Origin: an uncultured Mycobacterium sp.
Lineage (GTDB): Bacteria; Actinomycetota; Actinomycetes; Mycobacteriales; Mycobacteriaceae
Reading direction: 5' to 3'
Assembly: GCA_900078375.1 (NCBI GenBank)
Contig: FLQS01000012.1
Span: forward strand, 186,001-250,000
DNA: 64,000 nucleotides
Both the position numbers and the translations under genes were made by a program. Positions 28,138-36,489 of this stretch are shown here, piece after piece (within the stretch, counting starts at the first letter, position 1; each line of letters opens with the position of its first letter). A model generated the notes under the pieces. It did not search any database. It was not told the origin of the DNA and was given only the letters and a program-made list of their open reading frames with translations.

Positions 28138-28701
28138 TCAGCCCCAGTTGTCGTAGCCACCCTCTGGGCCGAGCATCCGCTCGAGACGACTGCGGTTGAT
28201 CCGGGCGAGTTCGTTGCAGACGACCTTGCGTTCGGTCTCCGGATCGTGATGCATCCGGTCGCGGACCGCCGCGATGACCGACTTGGCGCAGACCTCGCGG
28301 GCCAGGCCGCCGATGTGCATGACGAAGTCGAAGCCGAACTGATCGGCGTAATCCTGGACAGCCGTGGCGAGTTCGGCCATCACCTCGGGGGATTCGTCCC
28401 ACACGGAGCACTGCTCGGCCTGCGATTTGGTGCTCCGAGGTCGGCGTCCGACATGCGGGTAGGCCTGCAGGATGTCGTCGATCGAGGACTCCGACAGCGA
28501 GAACAGCAGGGCGTCGGCCCGGCGGAAGAGCGCGGTGTGGTCGGCGTACGGGCGGCCACGCGACAGGTCGCGGGCCAGCGTCACGCTGTTGCAGCACTCG
28601 TAGAGCGCATGGACAGCCTTGCGGTCCGGCAGCTCGTTGAAGGCCTCGAGACCGATGCCCTGGTGCAGTAACACCCGTTCATCATCGAAAAGCCAAACCA
28701 C
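28138..28701 (-). CDS. uraD: OHCU decarboxylase-like protein (2-oxo-4-hydroxy-4-carboxy-5-ureidoimidazoline decarboxylase)
   Basis: 187-residue helical protein. It matches the UraD pattern: GLEAFNELPDRKAVHALYECC at the N-terminus, PYADHTALFRRADALLFSLS, AYPHVGRRP with the catalytic-type His at about residue 83, and DYADQFGFDFVMHIGGLAREV, equivalent to the YxxKFGxxFV block. UraD performs the last stereoselective step converting urate to (S)-allantoin. The Glu of the family HPxIGE motif is not present here (VGRRPRS), so substrate or activity may differ. No urate oxidase or transthyretin-like gene is in the window. GTG start assumed at 28701. Confidence 0.75.
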   Translation of the reverse strand: MVWLFDDERVLLHQGIGLEAFNELPDRKAVHALYECCNSVTLARDLSRGRPYADHTALFRRADALLFSLSESSIDDILQAYPHVGRRPRSTKSQAEQCSVWDESPEVMAELATAVQDYADQFGFDFVMHIGGLAREVCAKSVIAAVRDRMHHDPETERKVVCNELARINRSRLERMLGPEGGYDNWG

Positions 28702-28776
28702 AACCGCGTTACTGATTGTTACGACCAGGCTAAATTCTGGCCGGGACGGTCAGTGCCGTTGAGCGCCTAGTGCCCT

Positions 28777-29265
28777 TCAGTGTTCTCCAGTCGCGAACCG
28801 CTCCCGCGAGCGCTCCACCTCGGCCTCGGCCTCGGCGCGGCCGACCCAGTCAGACCCCTTCACGAACTTGCCTGGCTCGAGATCCTTGTAATGGGTGAAG
28901 AAGTGCTGGATGGAATCGAGTTCGTCCTTGGGCACATCGCCGATGTCCTGGATGTGATCCCAGCGGTTGTCCCCAGCGGGCACGCACAGCACCTTGTCGT
29001 CGCCGCCGGCCTCGTCGACCATCTTGAACATGCCGACCGGTCGTACCTCGATCAGCACACCGGGGAACACCGACAGCGGCAGCAGCACCAGCGCGTCCAG
29101 CGGGTCGCCGTCCTCGCCCAGGGTGTCTTCGATGAATCCGTAATCGGCGGGGTAGGCCATCGGGGTGTAGAGGTAGCGATCGAGGCGGATGCGTCCGGTT
29201 TCGTGGTCGACCTCGTACTTGTTGCGCTGGCCCTTCGGGATCTCGATGGTGACGTCGAACTGCAC
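28777..29265 (-). CDS. ppa: Inorganic pyrophosphatase
   Basis: Family I pyrophosphatase, 162 residues. It hydrolyses PPi and keeps biosynthesis irreversible. The catalytic core is complete: [30 protein letters not shown] with the metal-binding Asp cluster, and [14 protein letters not shown] 29265 ([13 protein letters not shown]) matches the mycobacterial N-terminus, while the frame to 29334 is an unlikely extension. A GAAGGAG Shine-Dalgarno lies about 8 bases upstream. Divergent from dacB. Confidence 0.96.
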   Translation of the reverse strand: MQFDVTIEIPKGQRNKYEVDHETGRIRLDRYLYTPMAYPADYGFIEDTLGEDGDPLDALVLLPLSVFPGVLIEVRPVGMFKMVDEAGGDDKVLCVPAGDNRWDHIQDIGDVPKDELDSIQHFFTHYKDLEPGKFVKGSDWVGRAEAEAEVERSRERFATGEH

Positions 29266-29308
29266 CGTGCGACTCCTTCTTCGCTGAATTCCGATCGCCC
29301 GGGTCGAT

Positions 29309-29327
29309 CCCCGGGTCGCTTCGCTCC
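29309..29327 (-). repeat. 19-base repeat, copy 3, intergenic
   Basis: Minus strand reads GGAGCGAAGCGACCCGGGG, in the ppa-dacB divergent region. It matches the consensus of the copies at 22507 and 24679. Confidence 0.7.
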
Positions 29328-29429
29328 TGTCCACCGGCCGCGGCGGCGCGGCCTAACCCTAACGCCACCGATAGCCTGCGCATCAGGGTGGTTCGGCACA
29401 ATGAGACCAACAGGGCAGTCAGGAGAGTG

Positions 29430-30815
29430 ATGAAGCCGACTCGGTGGCGGCGCTCCACGCACGTGGTGCTCGCGGTGGCGGTGATCGCGCTGGTCGCCGC
29501 CGTCGTGGCGGTCGCCGCTGTCCTGACCCACGGCGGCAACACCAGCAGCGCGCAGGCGCCGCCCGGGCACGCACTCGTCACCGCCAACCCCGGCGTCGTC
29601 CCGGTGTCGGACTCGGCGGGGGTGCCCACCGCGGCAGGCATGACCGCGGCGATGGCGGTTCCCGTCGCCGACCCGAACCTCGGCAATGTGAGCGGCCGGG
29701 TCACCGACGCCAAAACCGGCAAGCAGATCTGGGAGTACCGCTCCGATGTGCCGCTGCTGCCTGCGTCGACCAATAAGACCCTCACCACCGGGGCCGCACT
29801 GTTGGCGCTGAACCGCGACGAACGGGTCACGACGACCGTGGTCGCCGCCGACCAGACCGGCCAGCCCGGCGTCGTCGTGCTCGTCGGCGGTGGCGATCCG
29901 ATCCTGTCGGCCGCCCCCGCAGGCCAGGAGACCTGGTATCGCGGCGCGGCCCGGATCAGCGATCTGGCCGACCAGATCCGCAAGAGCGGGGTCACCGCGA
30001 CGGCGGTGCAGGTCGACGACTCCCTTTACAGCGGGCCCGATTTCGCGCCCGGCTGGGATCCCGCCGACATCGACGGCGGCGACATCGCTCCGATGCAGTC
30101 GGTGATGATCGACGCCGGCCGCATCCAGCCGACGACGGTCGACTCGGCGCGGTCCAGGACTCCCGCGCTGGACGCCGGGCGCGCCCTGGCCAGTGCCCTT
30201 GGGCTCGACCCGGCCAAGGTCACGATGGCCCCGAATCCGCCATCGGGCCGGCAGCTGGCCTCAGTGCAATCGGCACCCCTGATCGAACGGCTGCGGCAGA
30301 TGATGAACGCCTCCGACAATGTGATGGCCGAGTCGATCGGCCGGGAGGTGGCCAAGGCGACGGGCCGTCCGGTGAGCTTCGCCGGAGCCGTCGATGCGGT
30401 GACCAACAAGCTCGCCGGTGCCGGTGTCGAGATGACCGGCGCCGCCCTGTTCGACTCCAGCGGGTTGTCGGTGCTGGACCGGCTGACCGCCAAGACCCTC
30501 GACGAGGTGGTCCAGGCCGCGGCCGGGTCCGAGCAGCCGGCGATGCGTCCGCTGCTCGACGTGCTCCCGATCGCCGGCGGCAGCGGGACCCTGTCCGATC
30601 GCTTCCTCGGCGGCGATCCGAAGGCGTCGTCGGCGGGCTGGTTGCGCGCCAAGACCGGGTCGCTGACCGCCATCAACTCGCTGGCCGGGATCGTCACCGA
30701 CGACAGCGGCCGCGTCCTGACGTTCGCGTTCATCTCCAACGACGCCGGCCCGATGGGCCGGGTCGCCCTCGACGCCCTGGCCGGTGCCCTGCGCACGTGT
30801 GGATGTGGCTCATGA
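29430..30815 (+). CDS. dacB: D-alanyl-D-alanine carboxypeptidase/endopeptidase, PBP4 type
   Basis: 461 residues, class C penicillin-binding protein that trims peptidoglycan stem peptides outside the membrane. An N-terminal signal anchor is visible (HVVLAVAVIALVAAVVAVAAV). The catalytic motifs are STNK (Ser about residue 113), SDN in MNASDNVMAE, and KTG in RAKTGSL. Length equals that of the Rv3627c product. The start is ATG 29430 with an AGGAGAG Shine-Dalgarno immediately upstream. Its stop overlaps the next ATG (ATGA at 30812), which indicates coupling. Confidence 0.94.
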   Translation: MKPTRWRRSTHVVLAVAVIALVAAVVAVAAVLTHGGNTSSAQAPPGHALVTANPGVVPVSDSAGVPTAAGMTAAMAVPVADPNLGNVSGRVTDAKTGKQIWEYRSDVPLLPASTNKTLTTGAALLALNRDERVTTTVVAADQTGQPGVVVLVGGGDPILSAAPAGQETWYRGAARISDLADQIRKSGVTATAVQVDDSLYSGPDFAPGWDPADIDGGDIAPMQSVMIDAGRIQPTTVDSARSRTPALDAGRALASALGLDPAKVTMAPNPPSGRQLASVQSAPLIERLRQMMNASDNVMAESIGREVAKATGRPVSFAGAVDAVTNKLAGAGVEMTGAALFDSSGLSVLDRLTAKTLDEVVQAAAGSEQPAMRPLLDVLPIAGGSGTLSDRFLGGDPKASSAGWLRAKTGSLTAINSLAGIVTDDSGRVLTFAFISNDAGPMGRVALDALAGALRTCGCGS

Positions 30816-31864
30816 GCACCGCTGAAGTGACCGTCGGGCGGGCCGTGGACTGGTCGTTCGCCGGGAACGTGGGCGCCTGGTTGACGCGACCCGGGCCGGC
30901 GTCCACCGACTACACCCGCAACCAGGTCATCGACGAGCTGGCCGCTGCCGCAATCAAGGCCGAAGGTCCGGTTCGTGAGGTCACCCGGATGGGCGGCGAC
31001 GCCCCCGTGCCCGACGCGCGCATCGTCGACCGCCAGGGCTGGGTCCGGGCGGCCTCGGACTCGATGCGGGTGATGACCGGCGGCACCCAGACGCCCGCCA
31101 ACGCCCTCACCGGCCGGGTCACCGGAGCGCAGACCGGCGCTGTGCTGGCGTTCATCTCCTCGGGCATCCTCGGCCAGTACGACCCGTTCGCCGACACCGA
31201 GAACGCCGACGACGGACTGCTGCTGCTGGTCTATCCGAACGTCATCGCCGTCGAGCGCCAGCTGCGGGTCTCGCCGTCCGACTTCCGGCTGTGGGTGTGC
31301 CTGCACGAAGTCACGCACCGTGTGCAGTTCACCGCCAATCCCTGGCTGGCACAACACATGTCGCAAGCGCTCGGGGTGCTGACCTCCGATGCGGCCGACG
31401 ATGCGACGCAGGTGGTGGCGCGGCTGGCTGACTTCGTGAAGAAGAGACGCGAAGGTGCGCAGGGGCCCAACGACTCGGGCATCCTCGGGCTCATGCGCGC
31501 CGTGCAATCTGCGCCGCAGCAGGAGGCACTCGACCAGCTGCTCGTGCTGGGCGCGCTGCTCGAAGGCCACGCCGACCACGTCATGGACGCGGTCGGCCCG
31601 GCCGTCGTGCCGTCGGTGCAGACCATCCGCAACCGGTTCGACCAACGCCGCCAGCGCAGGCAGCCGCCGCTTCAGCGGCTGCTGCGGGCGCTGCTCGGGG
31701 TGGACGCGAAACTCAGCCAGTACACCCGCGGCAAGGCATTCGTGGACCACGTGGTGGACCGGGTCGGGATGGACCGGTTCAACACGGTGTGGACCAGCGC
31801 GCAGACCCTGCCGCTGCCCGACGAGATCGAAGATCCGCAGCGGTGGATCGACCGGGTGCTGTAG
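30812..31864 (+). CDS. DUF2342 zinc-metalloprotease-like protein (Rv3626c-like)
   Basis: 350 residues. The zinc-binding HExxH is HEVTHRVQF at about 165, and a second His/Glu-rich helix reads LLEGHADHVMDAV. The family (DUF2342) is found in actinobacteria and its presence correlates with F420 metabolism, hence the name F420-associated putative hydrolase; no reaction is proven. There is no signal peptide. The ATG overlaps the dacB stop and the 3' end overlaps tilS by 22 bases, so dacB-DUF2342-tilS probably form one operon. Confidence 0.88.
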   Translation: MSTAEVTVGRAVDWSFAGNVGAWLTRPGPASTDYTRNQVIDELAAAAIKAEGPVREVTRMGGDAPVPDARIVDRQGWVRAASDSMRVMTGGTQTPANALTGRVTGAQTGAVLAFISSGILGQYDPFADTENADDGLLLLVYPNVIAVERQLRVSPSDFRLWVCLHEVTHRVQFTANPWLAQHMSQALGVLTSDAADDATQVVARLADFVKKRREGAQGPNDSGILGLMRAVQSAPQQEALDQLLVLGALLEGHADHVMDAVGPAVVPSVQTIRNRFDQRRQRRQPPLQRLLRALLGVDAKLSQYTRGKAFVDHVVDRVGMDRFNTVWTSAQTLPLPDEIEDPQRWIDRVL

Positions 31865-32811
31865 CCGCACTGCGGGCCGCGGTGGCCGGCTTCGCGACGG
31901 ACTGCCTGCCCGGCGCCACGTCGTGGTGTGTGGCGTTGTCCGGTGGCCCGGATTCGTTGGCGCTGACGGCCGCGGCGGCCGCCGCGCTGCCGACCACCGC
32001 ATTGATCGTCGACCACGGTCTGCAGGCCGGCTCGGCAGACGTCGCCGAAACCGCCCGCCGCCAGGCTCACGACCTCGGCTGCGTCGACGCCCAGGTGCTG
32101 CGGGTGGCGGTCGGCACGGGCGGCGGCCCGGAGGCCGCTGCCCGCACCGCCCGCTACGCCGCGCTGGAGGCCGCCCGCGGCCAGGCGCCGGTGCTGCTGG
32201 CGCACACCCTCGACGACCAAGCCGAGACCGTGCTGCTCGGGCTGGGCCGCGGCTCGGGGGCCCGCTCGATCGCCGGGATGCGCGCGGCCGACCCACCCTG
32301 GTACCGCCCACTGCTGGGCGTGCGCCGCGCTGTCACCCACGACGTGTGCGCCGAGCTGGGCCTGAACCCGTGGGACGACCCGCACAACCACGACGCTCGC
32401 TTCACCCGGGTCCGGCTGCGCACCGAGGTGCTTCCCCTGCTCGAGGACGTACTCGGCGGCGGCGTCGCGGAGGCGCTCGCCCGCACCGCCGCCGCGCTGC
32501 GGGAGGACACCGACGCCCTGGATGAATGGGCCGGGTGGGCCCTGGAGAGCCGACTCGAGGACGAGGGCGACACCGTCGCCGTCGCCGCCTTGACCGCATT
32601 GCCCACCGCGGTACGACGGCGGGTGATCCGACGCTGGCTGCTGCGCGGCGGCGCGGCCAACCTGACGGACAAGCAGATCCGCGGGGTGGACGCGCTGGTC
32701 ACCGCCTGGCACGGCCAGGGCGGGGTGGCGGTCGGCTCGGATCTGCGGCAGCAAAGATTGTTCGCCGCCCGTCGGGACGGCAGGCTGATGCTGTACACCC
32801 AGCCGGTCTGA
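31843..32811 (+). CDS. tilS: tRNA(Ile)-lysidine synthetase
   Basis: 322 residues. N-type ATP pyrophosphatase with PP-loop motif SGGPDS at about 33-38. It modifies C34 of tRNA-Ile(CAU) to lysidine so that AUA is decoded. Supporting sequence is [12 protein letters not shown] and [19 protein letters not shown], both typical of MesJ/TilS, followed by a C-terminal substrate domain. GTG 31843 ([13 protein letters not shown]) matches the mycobacterial start; it overlaps the previous gene by 22 bases. Essential in most bacteria. Confidence 0.95.
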   Translation: MDRPGAVAALRAAVAGFATDCLPGATSWCVALSGGPDSLALTAAAAAALPTTALIVDHGLQAGSADVAETARRQAHDLGCVDAQVLRVAVGTGGGPEAAARTARYAALEAARGQAPVLLAHTLDDQAETVLLGLGRGSGARSIAGMRAADPPWYRPLLGVRRAVTHDVCAELGLNPWDDPHNHDARFTRVRLRTEVLPLLEDVLGGGVAEALARTAAALREDTDALDEWAGWALESRLEDEGDTVAVAALTALPTAVRRRVIRRWLLRGGAANLTDKQIRGVDALVTAWHGQGGVAVGSDLRQQRLFAARRDGRLMLYTQPV

Positions 32812-32849
32812 GATTGGTTGTTGAGCCCCGGTCGTGGCACAGTGTGGGC

Positions 32850-33419
32850 GTGTCGGCGCATGAGCTGTACCCCGGGGACATCAAATCGGTCTTGTTGTCA
32901 CAAGAGCAAATTCAAGCCCGGACCGATGAACTGGCCGCGCTCGTCGCCAAGGACTACGCCGACAACCTCGACGGTCAGGATCTGCTCCTGGTAACCGTGC
33001 TCAAGGGCGCGGTGATGTTCGTCACCGACTTGGCCCGGGCGCTGCCGGTGCCCACACAGCTGGAGTTCATGGCGGTCAGCTCCTACGGGTCGTCGACCTC
33101 GTCGTCGGGGGTGGTCCGCATCCTCAAGGACCTCGACCGCGATATCCACGACCGTGACGTACTGATCGTCGAGGACATCGTGGACTCCGGGCTGACGCTG
33201 TCCTGGCTACTGCGGAACCTGGCCACCCGCCATCCCAAGTCGCTGCGGGTGTGCACGCTGCTGCGCAAGCCCGATGCCGTGCGCGCCGACGTCGAGATCG
33301 CCTATGTGGGCTTCGACATTCCGAACGAGTTCGTCGTCGGCTACGGGCTGGATTACGCCGAGCGCTACCGCGACCTGCCGTACATCGGCACGCTGGACCC
33401 GAAGGTCTACCAGATCTAG
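32850..33419 (+). CDS. hpt: Hypoxanthine-guanine phosphoribosyltransferase
   Basis: 189 residues, purine salvage. The PRPP-binding loop is [14 protein letters not shown], with [18 protein letters not shown] at the N-terminal half and [13 protein letters not shown] as the flexible active-site loop. The start is GTG 32850 ([16 protein letters not shown]). The spacing from tilS (38 bases) suggests it continues the dacB-tilS operon, although a CACAGT -10-like hexamer lies 6-7 bases ahead of the GTG. In M. tuberculosis hpt also lies directly after mesJ/tilS. Confidence 0.95.
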   Translation: MSAHELYPGDIKSVLLSQEQIQARTDELAALVAKDYADNLDGQDLLLVTVLKGAVMFVTDLARALPVPTQLEFMAVSSYGSSTSSSGVVRILKDLDRDIHDRDVLIVEDIVDSGLTLSWLLRNLATRHPKSLRVCTLLRKPDAVRADVEIAYVGFDIPNEFVVGYGLDYAERYRDLPYIGTLDPKVYQI

Positions 33420-33502
33420 CCCCCTCCTCGCCCAAACCGACATTTTGGCCGTGGAAGTGCGAGTAGATCGCAACATTTCGTCGATCTCGGCGCCAAACTG
33501 AA

Positions 33503-33961
33503 GTGGTGCGCGCCTCGGATGACCTGCTGCGGCATCTGTGCCGGGCCCGCGACCACGCCGACCGGCACTACGACCAGCCACTCGATCTGGAGCAGCTCGC
33601 CGCGGTGGCGGGCATCAGCAAGTACCACTTTCAGCGGCTGTTCACCGCGACGTACGGCATGTCGCCTGCCGAGCATCTGTCCCGCCGGCGAGTGGAGCGG
33701 GCGCAGGATCTGCTGCGCGCCACCAATCTCACCGTCACCGAGGTCTGTATGACGGTCGGCTTCTCCAGCCTTGGCTCGTTCTCCGCCAGGTTCCGCGAGC
33801 TGGTTGGCGTGAGCCCCAGCGAGTTTCGCCGCCGCCACGCCGACGGCGCGCCGCGGATCCCGGGCTGCTACCTGTTCATGGCGGGCCTCGCCGAGCGGTA
33901 CCCACAGGCCGAGCCCGGCAGCGCAATCGAGGAGAAGCCCGGCGGCCACGGCCCCGCTTAA
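33503..33961 (+). CDS. AraC-family regulator, DNA-binding domain only
   Basis: 152 residues. Two helix-turn-helix units are visible: LDLEQLAAVAGISKYHFQRLFTAT and TVTEVCMTVGFSSLGSFSARFREL, then GVSPSEFRRRH. There is no N-terminal ligand domain, so any sensing must come from a partner or from its own level (SoxS/MarA-like architecture). The stop is directly followed by the VOC gene, whose -10 overlaps the AraC stop, so the pair is probably functionally linked. GTG start at 33503. Confidence 0.9.
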   Translation: MVRASDDLLRHLCRARDHADRHYDQPLDLEQLAAVAGISKYHFQRLFTATYGMSPAEHLSRRRVERAQDLLRATNLTVTEVCMTVGFSSLGSFSARFRELVGVSPSEFRRRHADGAPRIPGCYLFMAGLAERYPQAEPGSAIEEKPGGHGPA

Positions 33962-33964
33962 CGT
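33959..33964 (+). promoter_or_regulatory. -10 hexamer TAACGT, leaderless start of the VOC gene
   Basis: TAACGT overlaps the AraC stop codon and is followed by six bases and ATG 33971. Confidence 0.45.
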
Positions 33965-33970
33965 CAAGGC

Positions 33971-34432
33971 ATGATCACGAACATCTCACTGGTATCCGTC
34001 TTCGTCCGCGACATCGACGAATCGCTGGCCTTCTACACCGACATCCTCGGTTTCGTGGCGAAGGACGATCTTCAGCTGGGTCCCGACTTCCGTTGGTGCA
34101 CAGTGGTTCACCCGAATCAGCCCGAGCTGCAGGTGCATCTGACCACGCCGAGCAAGCCGTTGTCCGACGATCTGATCGCAGCGTTCCAGCGCGCGCAGGC
34201 CACCGGCGGTCTGCCCGGTCTCGGCCTCGCTGTCGACGACTGCCGCGCGACCTACGAACAGCTCAAAGCGAAGGGCGTCGAATTCCTCCAAGCGCCCGAG
34301 GAGCGGCCGTACGGGGTCGAGGCACTGATGCGGGACAACTCCGGCAACTGGATGGTGCTCGTCGAGACCCGGGAGTACACGCCGGAGGACTTCGAGGGTT
34401 TCGCCGACGCCAAGGCGGCAGCCGGCGACTAG
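33971..34432 (+). CDS. VOC-superfamily (glyoxalase/bleomycin-resistance-like) protein
   Basis: 153 residues. Paired beta-alpha-beta-beta-beta units: ISLVSVFVRDIDESLAFYTDILGF at the N-terminus and VDDCRATYEQLKAKGVEFLQ in the second half, then YGVEALMRDNSGNWMVLVETRE. Metal ligands would lie on the strands, with Glu in GVEALMRD. Such proteins act as dioxygenases, glyoxalases or resistance proteins; the substrate cannot be inferred. Encoded directly after an AraC regulator. Confidence 0.88.
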   Translation: MITNISLVSVFVRDIDESLAFYTDILGFVAKDDLQLGPDFRWCTVVHPNQPELQVHLTTPSKPLSDDLIAAFQRAQATGGLPGLGLAVDDCRATYEQLKAKGVEFLQAPEERPYGVEALMRDNSGNWMVLVETREYTPEDFEGFADAKAAAGD

Positions 34433-34773
34433 CCCCGAATCAGAGCCCACCTGCGCCTTGAAATGGCGCGGATCTGGAGAAGCCGATCGGCGATTCATTC
34501 GGCGACATGATCAACGTCATGCTGGAGTTCGGAGCGGTCGATGACCCCAAGATGGGCATACCCAGCGGACGAGATCGTTCACGCGTAACGCGCCCACCCA
34601 ATTCCGCGCCCACGATGTAGGGGCGATGACGGCTGGCGTCGGCCAATGAGTCGCTGGGCACCCCGACTTGCGTCACTTTCGACTTTACCTCAAGGTGCTG
34701 ATGCGTTGACCTGCGGTGATGGTTGCGCTTAGTGCATTCGCTAGGAACTAATTAGCCTCGATAGGCTCGGTCG
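34433..34773 (+). other. 341-base gap before the transposase; possible decayed coding remnant
   Basis: Codons 34462-34617 on the plus strand read without a stop (GADLEKPIGDSFGDMINV...), but there is no start with a ribosome site and no family match I recognise. The rest, to 34773, lacks coding character and should contain the left end of the IS; I could not find convincing terminal inverted repeats. Confidence 0.3.
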
Positions 34774-36381
34774 ATGGTGTCGATTCGGCGAGTGCGTACG
34801 GCCTCGGGCTCCACTGCGGTCCAAAGCGCCGAATCGGTCGAGATCGTCCGGCATGTGGGCTCAGCTCGCGATGACGCCGAGTTGGGTCTGCTTATCGAAG
34901 AGGCTCGGCGATTGTTGGCTGATGACGCCCAGCGCGAGCTGGATCTGGGCATCACTGCGATGGCCGTCAAAGCTGAGATGGTGGGCCCGCCTGCCGGGAC
35001 GCTGTTCGGCGACGCCGCTGCCGGGCCCGCTCCGCGGCGTCTGATGGCCTTGGCTCAGGTCTTGAAGTCTTGCAGCGGGCTGCTCTACGACGCCCTGGCC
35101 GGGGTGCATGCAGATCTGGGTTTCGACGACGCGGTCGATGACGAGGTGTTCCGGGATCTGGTGATCGCACGGGTGGTGGAGCCGACCAGCCTGCTTGATG
35201 TCGATCGGGTCCTGGCCGAGTTGGGTCGCACCTGCGCGTCCCTATCGACGCGCAAACGGACCCTGCGTCGTGCCTCTGCCGGTGGTTACCGTGATCAGAC
35301 CGCCGCCGCATGCTTCCGAACATCCTGCGCCACAGGCGATATGAGCCTGGTGCTCTACGACATCACCACCTTGTATTTCGAGGCCGAGAAGGAAGACGAC
35401 CTCGGTAAGGTCGGGTATTCCAAGGAGCGCCGAGTGGACCCGCAGATCGTTGTCGGGCTGCTGGTGGACCAGCGCCGGTTCCCGCTGGAGATCGGCTGCT
35501 TCGAAGGTAACAAGGCCGAGACGCTGACCATCGTGCCGATCGTGAAGGCGTTCCAGCAGCGTCATGGGATCACCGACATGGTCGTCGTCGCCGATGCCGG
35601 CATGCTGTCGAGTTCAAACCTGCGTGAACTCGATGAGGCCGGGTTGCGGTTCATCGTCGGATCGAGGGCTACCAAAGCCCCCAACGATCTGGCATCCCAC
35701 TTCCATTGGCACGGCGATCTTTTCACCGACGGCCAAGTCATCGACACCATCACTCCACGTGATCAGCGCACCGCCGCGGCAAAGAACAGCGACCCGAAGA
35801 TCAAAGCCGAACCCGTCTGGAACCCGAAGACACACACCCGGTCATGGCGGGCGGTATGGGCCTACTCGACTAAACGCGCGGTGCGCAACAGCAAGACGCT
35901 GAACCTGCAGGAAGCCAAGGCCCGCGCGGTCGTAGCCGGCGACAAAGCCGCTCGCACAACCCGATTCGTCACAGTCCACAACGGCGCCCAAGAACTCGAT
36001 GAGGCCTCGCTGCAGCGTGCACGCCGTCTGGTCGGCCTGAAGGGCTATGTCACCAACATCGCCGCCGCGCACATGCCGGCGGCCGAGGTCATCGCCAGCT
36101 ACCACGACCTGTGGCGGGTCGAGCAGTCGTTTCGGATGTCGAAATCCGACCTCGCCGCCAGGCCCATGTTCGCTCGCACCCGCGACGCCATCGAAGCCCA
36201 CCTCACCATCGTGTTCACCGCGCTGGCTGTCAGTCGCGAAGTCCACACCCGAAACGGGGCTGTCGCTGCGGCGGTTCCTACGCACTCTCAAGCCCCTGCG
36301 CTGCGCCACCATCGACATCAACGGCATCATCGCCACCTACCCACCGGCACTGAACCCCGAGGTCGAGGCGACCGGCGTTAG
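34774..36381 (+). pseudogene. IS1634/IS1549-type DDE transposase, frameshifted near its 3' end
   Basis: About 535 residues in the first frame with family features: DMSLVLYDITTLYFEAEKED (first catalytic Asp region), VVVADAGMLSSSNLREL (second Asp), and YHDLWRVEQSFRMSKSDL (catalytic Glu with YREK-like context). After HTR at ~36252 the first frame turns into Ala/His/Arg-rich nonsense, while the +1 frame reads TGLSLRRFLRTLKPLRCATIDI, the expected family C-terminus. One extra A in the AAA at 36252-36254 explains the shift. The element is probably inactive unless frameshifting rescues it. Terminal repeats and target duplication were not resolved. Confidence 0.8.
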
Positions 36382-36489
36382 CGCCGGGCCACAAGTCGAT
36401 GATCATCGACCATGCGCTGGCGCCGCAGGCCAGCCACCCGTATCACGACGGGCCACAGGCGTCACCAATGTCACGGCCCAGACCTGCAT

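Noticed and set aside
30026..32311. Long minus-strand frame (761 codons) opposite dacB, DUF2342 and tilS
   Set aside because: It is a GC-rich antisense shadow: Arg/Pro/Gly-rich with no family motifs, while all three plus-strand genes are well supported.
34462..34617. Open stretch GADLEKPIGDSFGDM... as a gene
   Set aside because: No start with a ribosome site, no recognised family, short; listed only as a possible remnant.
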